This document shows, piece by piece, positions 33,552 through 44,184 of a stretch of DNA of 64,000 nt. The notes beneath the pieces are model-generated. The model made no database searches. It saw only the letters and a program-made list of their open reading frames with translations, and was not told the DNA's origin. The stretch is from Agrobacterium tumefaciens. GTDB taxonomy: Bacteria > Pseudomonadota > Alphaproteobacteria > Rhizobiales > Rhizobiaceae. Made by a program: the position numbers and the translations under genes. Numbering within the stretch: position 1 is the first letter of the stretch; every line of letters starts with the position of its first letter. The stretch lies in the NCBI RefSeq assembly GCF_005221325.1, contig NZ_CP039889.1, positions 1,148,501-1,212,500 of the forward strand, given 5' to 3'.

Positions 33552-34808
33552 ATGGAGCAGAAAATGCCCACGCCCGCCGACCCGAATGAGGCGGCACATA
33601 AAGCGAAAACCCGGCGTTATGCCTTGCTTTCGGCAATGTTCCTGATGTCGATGTCGGCCGTAGGGCCGGGCTTCATTACACAGACGGCGAATTTCACGGT
33701 GAAGCTGGGCGCCGCATTCGCATTCGCCATTCTCATTTCCATCCTGATCGACTTCGTCGTGCAGGCCAATATCTGGCGCATCGTCACCATCACCCGCATG
33801 CGGGCGCCAGCGATTGCCAATGCCGCCATTCCGGGTTCGGGTTATCTGCTCGCCATCCTCGTCATCATCGGCGGCCTGTTCTTCAACGTCGGTAACATCG
33901 GCGGCGCCGGTCTCGGCTTCAACGCCATGATCGATCTCGACCCGAAGATCGGTGGCGCCATTGGCGCGCTGGCGGCCATCGGCATCTTCCTGTCGCGCCG
34001 TGCAGGCATCGCCATGGACCGGGTCGTTTTCGTGGCGGCCTTCGTCAAGCTCGCGCTCATCCTTTATGCAGCATATGTTTCCGGCCCGCCGGTGGCGGAA
34101 GCCTTCCGCCAGACTTTCCTGCCCGATACCATCGATTTCGTCACCATCACCACCATCGTCGGCGGCACGGTCGGCGGTTACATCACCTATGCCGGGGCGC
34201 ATCGCCTGCTGGACAAGGGCATGGTGGGCGTTGAAAATATCAGCGCGGTCAATCGCGCGGCGCTGAGCGGCATCGCGATAACAGGCGTGCTGCGCTACAT
34301 CCTGTTCCTCGCCATCCTCGGCGTCGTCGCAAGCGGCGTGGTCATCGATCTTTCCGGCAAGGCCGCAAATCCGGCGGGCCAGGCTTTCCATGCCGCCGCC
34401 GGCAATATCGGCTACCGCCTGTTTGGCGCGGTTTTCCTCGCCTCGGCCATGACCAGCATCATCGGCGCGGCCTATACGTCGGTTTCCTTCCTGACGGCCT
34501 TCAAGCCTGACATCACGGAACGGCAGCGCAATTTCGCCACCGTCGGCTTTATCGCTATTTCGCTGATTGCCTATATCATCATCACCACACCGCCTGCCGC
34601 CATGCTCGTCTTCGTCGGCGGCCTGAACGGTCTTGTGCTGCCCATCGGTCTTTCGATCTTCATGTATGCCGCATGGAAACGCGCCGATCTGATGCATGGT
34701 TATCATTATCCGCGCTGGCTTCTGATCCTTGGCGTACTGACCTGCGCGCTCACCTGGTATATGGCCTATAAATCGGTCGGCGCGATCTTCGGCCTGCTCG
34801 GCTACTGA
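33552..34808 (+). CDS. NRAMP-related membrane transporter lacking metal-binding motifs (YcsG type)
   Basis: From ATG 33552 (GGAG 7 nt upstream) the protein has 418 residues and about 11 membrane helices with the NRAMP fold beginning SAMFLMSMSAVGPGFITQTA. The metal-coordinating DPGN of the first helix and MPH of the sixth helix are not present. The corresponding regions read GPGFITQTANFTV and IIGAAYTSVSFL. It heads the operon with pxpA, as ycsG does with ycsF in Bacillus. I infer a non-metal substrate, most likely 5-oxoproline or the compound handled by the downstream enzymes. Confidence 0.85.
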   Translation: MEQKMPTPADPNEAAHKAKTRRYALLSAMFLMSMSAVGPGFITQTANFTVKLGAAFAFAILISILIDFVVQANIWRIVTITRMRAPAIANAAIPGSGYLLAILVIIGGLFFNVGNIGGAGLGFNAMIDLDPKIGGAIGALAAIGIFLSRRAGIAMDRVVFVAAFVKLALILYAAYVSGPPVAEAFRQTFLPDTIDFVTITTIVGGTVGGYITYAGAHRLLDKGMVGVENISAVNRAALSGIAITGVLRYILFLAILGVVASGVVIDLSGKAANPAGQAFHAAAGNIGYRLFGAVFLASAMTSIIGAAYTSVSFLTAFKPDITERQRNFATVGFIAISLIAYIIITTPPAAMLVFVGGLNGLVLPIGLSIFMYAAWKRADLMHGYHYPRWLLILGVLTCALTWYMAYKSVGAIFGLLGY

Positions 34809-34826
34809 CAATAAAGGGAGGCAAAC

Positions 34827-35594
34827 ATGGCCGCTATCGATCTCAACAGCGATCTTGGCGAAAGTTACGGCGCGTGGCGCATGGGAGATGACGAGGCGAT
34901 GCTCGCCGTCGTTTCCAGCGCCAACATCGCTTGCGGATTTCACGCCGGTGACCCGGCCGGTATCTACCGCACCGTCAAGGCCGCCGCCGAAAAAGGCGTG
35001 GTCGTCGGCGCCCATGTCTCCTATCCGGACCGTGTCGGCTTCGGCCGCCGCGATCTGGACGCGACCTCGGAAGAACTGATCGCCGATGTCATCTACCAGA
35101 TCGGCGCGCTGAAAGGCGTTGCCGCAGCCGCCGGCACCACGGTGCGTTACGTCAAGCCGCATGGCGCGCTATACAATCGCATCGCCAATGACGCGAAACA
35201 GGGGCAGGCCGTCATCGACGGCATCAAGGCCATTGATCCTTCACTGGTACTGATGGGTCTTGCCAATGCGCCTATCCTCGATCTTGCCCGCAAGGCAGGT
35301 CTTGCCGTCGTCGCCGAAGCTTTCGCGGATCGCGCCTATACGCCTCAAGGCCAGCTCGTCTCCCGCCGCGAAGCCGGCGCCGTGCTGCACGACGCGGCGA
35401 AAATCGCCGACCGCATGGTGCAGCTTGCCCGCGAAGGCACGCTGGAGGCGATCGATGGCAGCATCATAAAAATCGAGGCGCAATCCATCTGCGTGCATGG
35501 CGACAGCCCCGGCGCGGTCGCCATCGCCCAGGAAATCCGCCGCCGTTTCGAGGCGGAAGGCATCGCAATCCGCTCCTTCGCATCCGATCGCTGA
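34827..35594 (+). CDS. pxpA: 5-oxoprolinase subunit A (LamB/YcsF family)
   Basis: The 255-residue protein carries the family motifs [14 protein letters not shown] (residues 4-17), [13 protein letters not shown] and [11 protein letters not shown], with INxCVHGDSP-like [13 protein letters not shown] near the end. PxpA acts with PxpB and PxpC in ATP-dependent opening of 5-oxoproline to glutamate. The start has AAAGGGAGG 6 nt upstream and lies 18 bp after the transporter gene. In this operon PxpB and PxpC are fused, and a biotin carboxylase is added, so the substrate may differ from 5-oxoproline. Confidence 0.92.
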   Translation: MAAIDLNSDLGESYGAWRMGDDEAMLAVVSSANIACGFHAGDPAGIYRTVKAAAEKGVVVGAHVSYPDRVGFGRRDLDATSEELIADVIYQIGALKGVAAAAGTTVRYVKPHGALYNRIANDAKQGQAVIDGIKAIDPSLVLMGLANAPILDLARKAGLAVVAEAFADRAYTPQGQLVSRREAGAVLHDAAKIADRMVQLAREGTLEAIDGSIIKIEAQSICVHGDSPGAVAIAQEIRRRFEAEGIAIRSFASDR

Positions 35595-35606
35595 AAGGGG
35601 TAGCCG

Positions 35607-36416
35607 ATGACGATACCAACATCCTATCTCAACCACACCGATGCAGAGGTCGCACGAAAGGCCCGTGCGACCTATCGCAATGGCCTCGTCGCCCCCACGT
35701 CAGGCATTGCACCCGGCTTCACCCAGGCGAACATGATCGTGCTGCCGCGTGACTGGGCCTTTGATTTCCTGCTTTATGCGCAACGCAATCCAAAACCCTG
35801 CCCGGTGCTCGACGTCTCCGATCCCGGCTCTCCCACCACGCTTCTGGCGCCCGGTGCCGATCTCAGAACCGACCTGCCGCTTTACCGCATCTGGCGGGAT
35901 GGCAAGCTTGCCGAGGAAACCGCGGATGCGACGTCTGCCTGGGCGGAGCGTGATGATCTCGTCGCTTTCCTCATCGGCTGCAGCTTCACCTTCGAGACGC
36001 CGATGGTGGAGGCGGGCATCGAAATCCGTCACATGACCGACAAGAGCAATGTGCCGATGTACCTCACCAACCGGCCCTGCCGCCCGGCTGGACGGCTGAA
36101 GGGCAATATGGTCGTTTCCATGCGGCCGATCCCGGCGTCGCGCGTCGCCGATGCGGCCACGATTTCCGGCCGTTTTCCGGCGGTGCACGGTGCGCCCGTG
36201 CATGTCGGCGCTCCCGAAGAGATCGGCATTTCCGATCTTTCCAAGCCTGATTTCGGCGATGCGGTGCGGATCGAACCGGGCGAGGTGCCGGTATTCTGGG
36301 CCTGCGGCGTGACCCCACAGGCCGCCGTGATGGCATCGGGCGTGCCCTTTGCCATCACCCACGCACCGGGCCACATGTTCATCACCGATATTCCCGATTC
36401 CGCCTATCACGCGTGA
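35607..36416 (+). CDS. DUF1445/YcsI family putative hydro-lyase
   Basis: The 269-residue protein matches the YcsI/DUF1445 family in length and conserved blocks: [77 protein letters not shown] and the closing [31 protein letters not shown]. Relatives are named D-glutamate cyclase-like or hydro-lyases. The Cys and His residues of the last block are candidate active-site residues. Encoded 12 bp after pxpA. A role in presenting a cyclised or dehydrated amino acid to the Pxp/carboxylase enzymes is plausible. Confidence 0.88.
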   Translation: MTIPTSYLNHTDAEVARKARATYRNGLVAPTSGIAPGFTQANMIVLPRDWAFDFLLYAQRNPKPCPVLDVSDPGSPTTLLAPGADLRTDLPLYRIWRDGKLAEETADATSAWAERDDLVAFLIGCSFTFETPMVEAGIEIRHMTDKSNVPMYLTNRPCRPAGRLKGNMVVSMRPIPASRVADAATISGRFPAVHGAPVHVGAPEEIGISDLSKPDFGDAVRIEPGEVPVFWACGVTPQAAVMASGVPFAITHAPGHMFITDIPDSAYHA

Positions 36417-36420
36417 GGAT

Positions 36421-38034
36421 ATGATGCGTTTTCTCCCCGTCAGCCTCACCACCATTCTTGTCGAACTCGCCGATCTCGATGAAACGCTGGCGTTGTTCGC
36501 CTCGCTTCAGAGTGATCCCGTCGAGGGCATCGAAGAAACGGTGCCGGCTGCCCGCACCCTGATGATCCGTTTCCGCCCCGAAAAAATCGGCGCGGAGACG
36601 CTGGCTGCGCAGCTGGCAAGCCGCGATCTTTCGGCAAAGATTGCACCTTCCGACAATCTTGTGGAAATACCCGTCCATTATGATGGCGAGGATCTCGCAG
36701 ACGTCGCGGAACTGACCGGCATGAGCGTCGAAGAGGTCATCCGCCGCCATACCGAAAGCGAATTCACCGTCGCCTTCTGCGGTTTCGCCCCAGGCTTCGG
36801 TTATCTGGTAGGCGGCGATCCGGCCCTTCATGTGCCGCGTCGGCAAAGCCCGCGCACCCGCATTCCCGCCGGTTCCGTGGCGCTGGCCGGTGCCTTCAGC
36901 GGTGTATATCCGCAAAACAGCCCCGGCGGCTGGCAGATCATCGGCACTACGCCGGTGAAGATGTGGGATATAGACCGCGACCCCGGCGCGCTGTTCCAGC
37001 CGGGTTACCGGGTGCGTTTCTTCGATATGGAAAAGGCCGGCAGAACGGTTGATATCCCGGCACCGGCACCGGACAGGAAAGTACCCCAAAAGGATGGCCC
37101 GCATTTCGAGGTGCTTGCCGCGCCAATGCCAGCCATCTTTCAGGACCTCGGCCGTTTCGGCCAGACCGGTCAGGGTGTTTCCGCCTCCGGAGCGCTGGAT
37201 CGCGGCGCGTTCAACGCCGCAAACCGCATCGTCGGCAATCCTGTCAATACGCCCTGTCTCGAGCTGACACTCGGCGGCTTTTCCTTCAAAAGCGCCAGCC
37301 GCGCCGTCATCGGCATAACCGGCGCCCCCTGCCCCGTCACGATCAAGACGGCAGATCGCAGCTTCGCGGCAAAGACCCATGGGCCGGTCTCCCTCGAGCC
37401 CGGTGATTTGGTCACTTTCGGCCAGCCGCCGAAGGGCATGCGCTGTTATCTTGCCGTGCGTGGCGGGTTCGATGTCGAGCCAGTACTCGGCAGTTTTGCA
37501 ACGGATACACTGGCTGTCGTTGGCCCCGATCCGGTGGGTGCAGGCGCCATTCTGCCGCTTAAAGGTGAGAAGTCTGGTCTTTCCAGCGTATCGATCAGCG
37601 AGATTCCGGCCTTCGAACCGCCGGCAACCGGCGAGGTCGTGACACTGGATGTCGTTCTCGGCCCCCGAACCGACTGGTTTACGCAGAAGGGTATCGAGAC
37701 GCTGACCGGCCAGCTCTGGCAGGTGACCCCGCAATCGAACCGCGTTGGCATCCGCCTTGCCGGCGAAGTGCCGGTGGAGCGCAAGGACAGCGCCGAATTG
37801 CCGAGCGAAGGCACAGCGACAGGGGCGATCCAGATTCCCCATAGCGGCCAGCCGGTTCTTTTCCTTGCCGATCACCCGCTGACCGGCGGTTATCCCGTCA
37901 TCGGCGCGGTAGCGGAATATCATCTCGATCTTGCCGGGCAAATCCCGGTCAACGCCAAAATCAAATTCCGCCCGATCGGCCCCTTTGCCGAAATCGCGGC
38001 CAAAAACACAGAATTCGGAGGAGAAGAGCGATGA
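36421..38034 (+). CDS. Fused PxpB-PxpC (KipI-KipA) / urea-carboxylase-type carboxyltransferase domains
   Basis: The 537-residue protein fuses two normally separate subunits. Residues about 1-220 are KipI/PxpB (CT subdomain C/D; hallmark [11 protein letters not shown] and [22 protein letters not shown]). Residues about 235-530 are KipA/PxpC (CT subdomain [45 protein letters not shown]). The same pair forms the carboxyltransferase part of urea carboxylase. ATG 36421 and ATG 36424 are both possible after GAGG, 4-7 bp after the previous stop. The stop overlaps the ATG of the biotin carboxylase gene (ATGA), so the two are probably made in equal amounts. Confidence 0.9.
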   Translation: MMRFLPVSLTTILVELADLDETLALFASLQSDPVEGIEETVPAARTLMIRFRPEKIGAETLAAQLASRDLSAKIAPSDNLVEIPVHYDGEDLADVAELTGMSVEEVIRRHTESEFTVAFCGFAPGFGYLVGGDPALHVPRRQSPRTRIPAGSVALAGAFSGVYPQNSPGGWQIIGTTPVKMWDIDRDPGALFQPGYRVRFFDMEKAGRTVDIPAPAPDRKVPQKDGPHFEVLAAPMPAIFQDLGRFGQTGQGVSASGALDRGAFNAANRIVGNPVNTPCLELTLGGFSFKSASRAVIGITGAPCPVTIKTADRSFAAKTHGPVSLEPGDLVTFGQPPKGMRCYLAVRGGFDVEPVLGSFATDTLAVVGPDPVGAGAILPLKGEKSGLSSVSISEIPAFEPPATGEVVTLDVVLGPRTDWFTQKGIETLTGQLWQVTPQSNRVGIRLAGEVPVERKDSAELPSEGTATGAIQIPHSGQPVLFLADHPLTGGYPVIGAVAEYHLDLAGQIPVNAKIKFRPIGPFAEIAAKNTEFGGEER

Positions 38035-39761
38035 AAAAAATGCTGATTGCCAATCGCGGCGAGATCGCGGTGCGCATCATCCGCGCCTGTCGCGATTACG
38101 GCCTGCAATCGGTCGCCGTTTATGCCGATCCCGATCAGGACGCGCTTTTCGTCCGGCTGGCGGATGAGGCTTATGCGCTGGAGGGCGTGCGTCCCGCCGA
38201 GACCTATCTCGATATCAGCAAGCTGATCGCGATTGCCAAACGCGCCGGCGCGGACGCCGTGCATCCCGGTTATGGCTTCCTGTCCGAACGTGCGGAGTTT
38301 GCCCAGGCTGTCATCGATGCCGGCCTGATCTGGATCGGTCCCGACCCTCAGGTCATCGAGGCGCTGGGCGACAAGGTCCAAGCACGGCGCATCGCTACCG
38401 GCGTCGGCGCACCGCTGGTTGCCGGCAGCGATGGCCCCGTCTCTTCCGCTGCCGAAGTTACCGCCTTTGCCGAACAGCATGGCTTGCCCGTCGCCATCAA
38501 GGCAGCCCATGGCGGCGGCGGGCGCGGTCTAAAGGTCGCGTGGAAGATGGAAGAGATCGCCGATCTCTACGAATCCGCGGTGCGCGAGGCGACGGCTGCC
38601 TTCGGACGCGGCGAGTGTTTTCTCGAACGTTTCCTCGACCGACCGCGTCATATCGAAGCGCAGGTTATCGCTGACAAGCACGGCAATGTACTGGTACTCG
38701 GCACCCGTGATTGCTCGCTGCAGCGCCGGAACCAGAAGCTGATCGAAGAAGCGCCCGCCCCGTTCCTGTCGGATGAACAGCGGCAGAAAATCCACGCGGC
38801 CGCCAAGGCGATCTGCGCCGCAGCCGGTTATTCCGGTGCCGGTACGGTTGAATTTCTGCTCGGTGTCGATGGCACGATTTCCTTCCTTGAGGTCAATACG
38901 CGCCTGCAGGTGGAGCACCCAGTTACCGAGGAAACCACCGGCATCGATCTCGTCATCGAGCAGTTTCGTATTGCCGAAGGCGAAAAGCTGCGGGTCCTCG
39001 AAACACCGGAACCGCGCGGCCATTCGATGGAATTCCGCATCAATGCCGAAGATCCGGGCCGCGGCTTCCTGCCGACGCCCGGTTCGATCTCGGTTTTCGA
39101 TGCGCCCTCCGGCCCAGGCATTCGCATGGACAGCGGCGTCGTCAGCGGTTCCAGCGTGCCTGGTGTCTTCGACTCGTTGATGGCAAAACTCATCGTGACA
39201 GGTGTTGACCGTGATCAGGTTCTGCGCCGTGCGCGCAGAGCGCTGAGGGAATTCCGCATCGAGGGCATCGCAACCGTTCTGCCGTTCCACCGCGCCGCGA
39301 TCGAGACGGATGATTTCATCGGCACTGATGGGTTCAAGGTTCACACCCGCTGGATCGAAACCGATTTCGCCGCCATGCCCGATGCGATGGAACGACCGGC
39401 ACCGGCCGACGACCCTTCTATCACCCGCACCTATCTCGAGATAGACGGCAAGCGTGTTTCGGTTGGCCTGCCCAGCATTCTGCTCTCCAGCCTCGGCAGC
39501 GTCAGCGGTGGCAATGCATCCGCTTCCGGTGCTGCGGTCGAGAAAAAGGAAGGCGAAATTACCGCCCCCGTTTCCGGCACTCTGCAATCCTTCAAGGTGA
39601 AGGATGGTGACACGGTGTCCGAAGGTGAGCTTCTGGCGGTCATGGAAGCCATGAAGATGGAGACGCAGATTGTCGCCACCAGGGCCGGCAAGGTCCACCT
39701 GATCGTCAAGGAAGGCGATTATCTGCAGGCGGGCGCAGCCCTTATTGATATAGCCGGCTAA
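38031..39761 (+). CDS. Biotin carboxylase fused to a biotin carrier domain (BC-BCCP)
   Basis: The 576-residue protein has a full biotin carboxylase module: N-terminal [19 protein letters not shown], the ATP-grasp glycine loop [12 protein letters not shown], and [14 protein letters not shown] with carboxylation residues (residues 1-445). A linker follows, then a biotinyl domain (residues about 505-576) ending in [11 protein letters not shown], where Lys542 is biotinylated. It has no carboxyltransferase of its own. The fused KipI-KipA protein, coupled by an ATGA overlap, supplies CT domains. Annotation as AccC of acetyl-CoA carboxylase is unlikely to be right because the housekeeping enzyme uses separate AccB/AccC and AccA/AccD. 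Confidence 0.92.
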   Translation: MKKMLIANRGEIAVRIIRACRDYGLQSVAVYADPDQDALFVRLADEAYALEGVRPAETYLDISKLIAIAKRAGADAVHPGYGFLSERAEFAQAVIDAGLIWIGPDPQVIEALGDKVQARRIATGVGAPLVAGSDGPVSSAAEVTAFAEQHGLPVAIKAAHGGGGRGLKVAWKMEEIADLYESAVREATAAFGRGECFLERFLDRPRHIEAQVIADKHGNVLVLGTRDCSLQRRNQKLIEEAPAPFLSDEQRQKIHAAAKAICAAAGYSGAGTVEFLLGVDGTISFLEVNTRLQVEHPVTEETTGIDLVIEQFRIAEGEKLRVLETPEPRGHSMEFRINAEDPGRGFLPTPGSISVFDAPSGPGIRMDSGVVSGSSVPGVFDSLMAKLIVTGVDRDQVLRRARRALREFRIEGIATVLPFHRAAIETDDFIGTDGFKVHTRWIETDFAAMPDAMERPAPADDPSITRTYLEIDGKRVSVGLPSILLSSLGSVSGGNASASGAAVEKKEGEITAPVSGTLQSFKVKDGDTVSEGELLAVMEAMKMETQIVATRAGKVHLIVKEGDYLQAGAALIDIAG

Positions 39762-39872
39762 AAGATAGCCGGCGCGCCGGCCTCACAATCGCAGATCACA
39801 CGGCACCGGCGGCGGAACCCTTTCGCCGCCGGGCCGTTTATGGCGCGACCTGCTAACCATCGTGAGGAAAAT

Positions 39873-41360
39873 ATGGCCGGACGCACCTTGCTTCAATTCT
39901 TCCATTGGTATTATCCGGACGGAGGAAAATTATGGAGCGAGGTGGCCGAAAAGGCCGAAAGCCTTGCCAAAATGGGCATCACCGATGTCTGGCTGCCGCC
40001 CGGCTACAAGGGCGCCGCCGGCGGTTATTCGGTGGGTTACGACACCTACGATCTCTTCGACCTCGGCGAATTCGACCAGAAGGGCACGGTCGCAACCAAA
40101 TACGGTGATCGCAGCGCTCTTGAACACGCGGGCAAGACGCTGAAAGAGAATGGCATCCGTGTCATTCACGACGTGGTTCTCAATCACAAGATGGGCGCCG
40201 ACGAGAAGGAAAAGGTGCGGGTTCGCCGCGTCAATCCCGAAGACCGAACCGATATAGACGACGAGGATTTCGCTGCGCTCGCCTATACGCGCTTCACCTT
40301 TCCCGGCCGCAACGGCAAACATTCCAAATTCATCTGGGACCTGAAATGCTTCAGCGGCGTCGACCACATCGAGGAGCCGACCGAAGACGGCATTTTCCGT
40401 CTCGTCAACGAATATGGCGATGGCGAATGGAATGAGGAAGTCGATCAGGAAAACGGCAATTTCGACTATCTGATGGGCGCGGACGTCGAGTTCAGAAACC
40501 GGGCGGTTTACGAGGAACTGAAATATTGGGGCCGCTGGCTTTCCGAGCAGGTGCAGGTCGATGGCTTCCGCCTGGATGCCGCCAAACATATTCCGGCCTG
40601 GTTCTTCCGCGACTGGGTCGGGCATATGCGCGAGACGGTCGATCCCGATCTTTTTGTGGTGGCGGAATATTGGCACCCCGATCTGGAGGCACTGAAAAGC
40701 TATCTTGAACTGGTCGATAAGCAGCTGATGCTCTTTGACGTCGCGCTCCACCACAGTTTCCACGACGCCTCAAAACAGGGCGGCGATTTCGACATGCGCA
40801 GCATCTTCGACGGCTCGCTTGTGTCGGCCGTTCCGGACCATGCCGTCACGCTGGTCGACAATCATGACACGCAGCCGCTGCAATCGCTGGAAGCGCCGGT
40901 CGAGCCCTGGTTCAAACCTCTCGCCTACGCGATCATCCTGCTGCGCGAAGAGGGCGTTCCCTGCGTCTTTTATCCCGACCTGTTCGGCACTGGTTACACC
41001 GACACCGGCAATGACGGTAACGAGCATAAGATCGATATGCCCGCCATCGAATGCCTGCCGAAGCTCATCGAGGCCCGCAGTCGCTTTGCCAACGGTCCCC
41101 AGACGGATATTTTCGACGATGCCGGCTGCATCGCCTTTATCCGCCACGGCACTGCCGATGCGCCGGGCTGCGTGGTGGTGATGTCAAATGGCGAGCCGGG
41201 CGAAAAACAGGCCGACCTCGGCCCCGAGCGGGCAGGATCGGTATGGCGCGATTTTCTAGGCCACCGGGAAGAACAGATAACGCTTGATGAGAGCGGCAAA
41301 GGCACCTTCCCCACAAATGGCGGCAGCGTCAGTGTCTGGGTTGCCGCCGATTCCGAATAG
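39873..41360 (+). CDS. Cytoplasmic alpha-amylase (GH13)
   Basis: From ATG 39873 (GAGG 6 nt upstream) the protein has 495 residues and no signal peptide, as in liquefying/cytoplasmic AmyA/AmyS-type enzymes. GH13 motifs are region I DVVLNH, region [12 protein letters not shown] (nucleophile Asp), region III VVAEYW (acid/base Glu) and region IV VDNHDTQ. The N-terminus [16 protein letters not shown] is typical of this subgroup. It hydrolyses internal alpha-1,4 bonds of glycogen or maltodextrins in the cytoplasm. It stands alone after the pxp-carboxylase operon with a 111-bp gap. Confidence 0.94.
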   Translation: MAGRTLLQFFHWYYPDGGKLWSEVAEKAESLAKMGITDVWLPPGYKGAAGGYSVGYDTYDLFDLGEFDQKGTVATKYGDRSALEHAGKTLKENGIRVIHDVVLNHKMGADEKEKVRVRRVNPEDRTDIDDEDFAALAYTRFTFPGRNGKHSKFIWDLKCFSGVDHIEEPTEDGIFRLVNEYGDGEWNEEVDQENGNFDYLMGADVEFRNRAVYEELKYWGRWLSEQVQVDGFRLDAAKHIPAWFFRDWVGHMRETVDPDLFVVAEYWHPDLEALKSYLELVDKQLMLFDVALHHSFHDASKQGGDFDMRSIFDGSLVSAVPDHAVTLVDNHDTQPLQSLEAPVEPWFKPLAYAIILLREEGVPCVFYPDLFGTGYTDTGNDGNEHKIDMPAIECLPKLIEARSRFANGPQTDIFDDAGCIAFIRHGTADAPGCVVVMSNGEPGEKQADLGPERAGSVWRDFLGHREEQITLDESGKGTFPTNGGSVSVWVAADSE

Positions 41361-41389
41361 GAAGTAGCCGTTTCAACCCGGACAACCGC

Positions 41390-41845
41390 TCATTCTGCGG
41401 ATACGAGGCGGCGCGGACCAGCGCCGTCATCGGCCAGAACATCGTTCGGATTGCGCAGGGGACAATCATCCAACGACAGGCAACCGCAGCCGATGCAGCC
41501 AGTCAGCTGGTCTCGCAGCATCACCAGATTGTTGATGCGAGTCTGGAGCATTTCCCGCCAGGACTGTGAGAACCTGCGCCAGTCCGCCGTCGTCGCCACC
41601 CGGTCCTGCGGCAAATCTGCCATCGCGTCCCTGATGATGCTGAGCTGGATGCCGGCCCGTTGCGCGATGCGGATGATGGCGATGCGCCGCAGGACGGCGC
41701 GATGATAACGACGCTGGTTGCCGGCGGTGCGCCAGCCTTCGATCAGCCCTTTCGCCTCATAAAAGTGGATGGTGGAAACGGCAATACCGCTGCGGCGCGC
41801 GACATCCCCCACCGAAAGGCTGTGTTTGAATATGGTATTTTCCAT
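41390..41845 (-). CDS. soxR: Redox-sensing MerR-family regulator SoxR
   Basis: From ATG 41845 (GGAG 5 nt upstream) the protein has 151 residues. The MerR helix-turn-helix (LSVGDVARRSGIAVSTIHFYEAKGLI) is followed by a dimerisation helix and the [2Fe-2S] cluster loop CIGCGCLSLDDC, with the Cys-x2-Cys-x-Cys-x5-Cys spacing of SoxR. Redox-cycling compounds or superoxide oxidise the cluster and turn on transcription. A perfect SoxR operator with a 19-bp spacer promoter lies upstream on the same strand, so the gene is autoregulated, as published for A. tumefaciens soxR. No soxS gene is seen. Confidence 0.95.
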   Translation of the reverse strand: MENTIFKHSLSVGDVARRSGIAVSTIHFYEAKGLIEGWRTAGNQRRYHRAVLRRIAIIRIAQRAGIQLSIIRDAMADLPQDRVATTADWRRFSQSWREMLQTRINNLVMLRDQLTGCIGCGCLSLDDCPLRNPNDVLADDGAGPRRLVSAE

Positions 41846-41908
41846 TCTGGCTCCTGCTTCGGGAACGATTCCCGCTCGGAAAATGCGGAAATGCGTTAAA
41901 GAGCAGCC

Positions 41909-41939
41909 GGTATAATTCCTCAACTATAGTTGAGGTCAA
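41909..41939 (-). promoter_or_regulatory. SoxR-controlled promoter with 18-bp palindromic operator
   Basis: The perfect palindrome CCTCAACTATAGTTGAGG (41918-41935) closely matches SoxR boxes. On the minus strand it lies between TTGACC (complement of 41934-41939) and TATACC (complement of 41909-41914), which are 19 bp apart. That is the overlong spacer used by MerR-family activators that twist DNA. It faces soxR. Confidence 0.88.
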
Positions 41940-41951
41940 TAGCGAATGGAC

Positions 41952-41978
41952 AAAAAAGAGGCGCCCGTCGGGCGCCCC
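41952..41978 (-). terminator. Terminator of the TonB-dependent receptor gene
   Basis: GGCGCCC and GGGCGCC (41960-41966 and 41970-41976) form a GC-rich stem, extended by flanking G-C pairs, followed on the minus strand by TCTTTTTTG. It lies 24 bp after the receptor stop and isolates soxR from readthrough. Confidence 0.85.
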
Positions 41979-42002
41979 TGAAATTCCGCGACGATGGCTC
42001 AG

Positions 42003-44111
42003 TCAGAACTTCGCCGTCATGCTGATCCAGAAACGGCGGCCTTCCATGACCGTGTTGAAGTCGTCGGTGCCGACATCCTTATCGAAGACATTGTAGATGG
42101 CGGCATTGAGATCGACATTTTCAGCAACCGCATATTTTGCGCCGATATCGAGCGTGGTGTAGGCATCATATTTACGTCCTGACTTGCCGTTGATCGTCAC
42201 CGGCGTGCCGTTGGTGCCGATGCGCGGGCCGGCATTGATTTCCGATCCGTGGTAATTCACCGAAGCCCAGGCTTCCAGCCCATCGATCGGGGTTACCCAG
42301 TCACCGCGCAGATTGGCCATATGTTCAGGCGTCCGAGCCAGTGGGAAATCTTCATAATCGCCGGTCTTCTGTTCGGAATGCGTATAGGTGTAATTACCGC
42401 GCAACGTCAGTTCCGGCGTCGCATACCAGGTCGCCGTCAGCTCCACGCCCTGGATGATCGCATCGTCAATATTGTAATTATACCAGAGACGATAGTTGCG
42501 GTCCTCGCTCCAGCGGGCCGGCGTTCCATTCGGATTGAGCACCAGCGCGTTGGAAATCTTGTCTTTGAAATCCGTGTAGAAATAGGTGGCGCCAAGGGCG
42601 ACGTCGCCATTGTCCCAAAGGGCCGCTATTTCGTAACTCGTGCTCTTTTCCGCTTCGAGATTGGGATCGCCGATGATCACGCCGCAGGTGCCGCTCGGGC
42701 CATAGCTGCAACCGCCACCGCCCGTGGTATAGGCATAACCCGGCGCGATCTGGCGGATTTCTGGGGCGCGGAAACCGGTGGAAACGCCACCCTTGATGGT
42801 CAGCTCTTCAGTGGCGCTCCAGACGCCATAAAGCCGCGGGCTGAAATGATTGCCGTATTTCTCGTGATTATCGAGACGGAGACCGCCCGTCAGCGCAAAA
42901 TTATCAACGATGCGCCATTCATCCTCGAGGAAAAGCGCCCATTGCGTTGCGGAGAAGGTTTCGTCGCCGCCAGCGCGGCGGCCTGGGTTCTGGTCGGTCA
43001 GCCGCGCCTCGAAATATTGCCCGCCAGTCACCAGTGTGTGGCTACCGAAAAGCTCAAAGGGCGTGGCAAATTTGCCATCGAGAACGGTGTTGCGGATCTC
43101 CGGTGAGCGCGGATTTTCCGTCACCCTGCCAGTACGGATGTTTCTGGTGAAGTTGGTACGCTCGGCCCATTCCTGCTGGAACGAGAATTCGGACGTGGTC
43201 GGCCCCCAGCGGCCCGTATGCGAAAGCGACCAGTGATCCCGGGTGTTGGTGTTGTAGGTGCTGTTGGCATCCGTCGCGGCCAGCGTATCGCCGGGTTCAG
43301 CGTCGCGGCGCAGGCGGGTCTTGCCGCCTTCCAGATAGATGTCGTGATCTTCATTCGGCGTGAATGTCAGGCGGCCGTTGAAATCATATTCCTTGGCGCC
43401 CGTGGTGCCGTTCAGAATACGGTCTTCGCCGCGCGTAAAACCCCTGCCCCAGACCTGCAGACCAAGCTGATCCTTGAGGATCGGCCCGTTGGCGTACCAG
43501 GAGACCTGGCCGCTATTGCCGAATTTCGAATGTTGTTGAACCGTGCCTTCAGTGGTGACGGAGCCGGACCAGACATCGCCGACCTTGCGGGTGATGATGT
43601 TGATGACACCGCCCATGGCGTCCGAACCATAAAGCGAGGACATTGGACCCCGCACCACCTCGATGCGCTCGATTGCCGAGACCGGCGGCACGAAACTCTG
43701 TTCGAAGCCGGAATTGCCATTGGTGCGGGCATCGCGCGTGCTCTGCCTTTTACCGTCGACGAGGATCAGCGTGTAAGCGCCGGGCAGACCACGAATGAAA
43801 ACATCCTTTTCATTGGCAATGCCGGTGACGGACACGCCCTGCACTTCCCGCAGGGCATCGGTCAGGTCGCGATAAGACCCCTTTTCCAGATCCTCCCGCG
43901 TAACCACCGTGATGCTGGCAGGTGCGTCCTTCACATTCTGCTCGAAGCCGGATGCGGTGATAACGATTTGCTGAAGAACCGTGGTTCCCTCGGGCGCCTG
44001 CTGCGCGAAAACCGGCAGAGCAAAGCCCAAGGCCGTTCCCGCCATTGCTGCCGAAAAACCGGCCTTTATTATTATCGCAGTCCTGTTCTGGCCGCGGTAC
44101 TTCAATTCCAT
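42003..44111 (-). CDS. TonB-dependent outer-membrane receptor (siderophore/heme type)
   Basis: From ATG 44111 the protein has 702 residues. It has a signal peptide (IIIKAGFSAAMAGTALGFAL, cleaved near VFAQQ), a TonB box region TVLQQIVITASGFEQ, a plug domain (APASITVVTREDLEKG to GGVINIITRKVGD, with IERIEVVRGPMSSLYGSDAMGG) and a 22-strand barrel ending in aromatic Phe (GRRFWISMTAKF). The plug resembles FepA/CirA/IrgA-type ferric-enterobactin or catecholate receptors. An Irr-box-like site 74 bp upstream suggests iron control. No transporter or siderophore genes are adjacent, so the ligand is not certain. Confidence 0.92.
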   Translation of the reverse strand: MELKYRGQNRTAIIIKAGFSAAMAGTALGFALPVFAQQAPEGTTVLQQIVITASGFEQNVKDAPASITVVTREDLEKGSYRDLTDALREVQGVSVTGIANEKDVFIRGLPGAYTLILVDGKRQSTRDARTNGNSGFEQSFVPPVSAIERIEVVRGPMSSLYGSDAMGGVINIITRKVGDVWSGSVTTEGTVQQHSKFGNSGQVSWYANGPILKDQLGLQVWGRGFTRGEDRILNGTTGAKEYDFNGRLTFTPNEDHDIYLEGGKTRLRRDAEPGDTLAATDANSTYNTNTRDHWSLSHTGRWGPTTSEFSFQQEWAERTNFTRNIRTGRVTENPRSPEIRNTVLDGKFATPFELFGSHTLVTGGQYFEARLTDQNPGRRAGGDETFSATQWALFLEDEWRIVDNFALTGGLRLDNHEKYGNHFSPRLYGVWSATEELTIKGGVSTGFRAPEIRQIAPGYAYTTGGGGCSYGPSGTCGVIIGDPNLEAEKSTSYEIAALWDNGDVALGATYFYTDFKDKISNALVLNPNGTPARWSEDRNYRLWYNYNIDDAIIQGVELTATWYATPELTLRGNYTYTHSEQKTGDYEDFPLARTPEHMANLRGDWVTPIDGLEAWASVNYHGSEINAGPRIGTNGTPVTINGKSGRKYDAYTTLDIGAKYAVAENVDLNAAIYNVFDKDVGTDDFNTVMEGRRFWISMTAKF

Positions 44112-44184
44112 GTTATGCCCCCGCATTTAACTTGAGAATTAGACCCCACTTATTTAGGAGGGGATGCGGGCGCAATGCGTTTGT

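Noticed and set aside
33456..35162. A 568-codon minus-strand open frame opposite the NRAMP-like and pxpA genes
   Set aside because: It is antisense to two recognisable genes with good ribosome binding sites and crosses their boundary; composition is Asp/Gly/Arg-biased with no domains.
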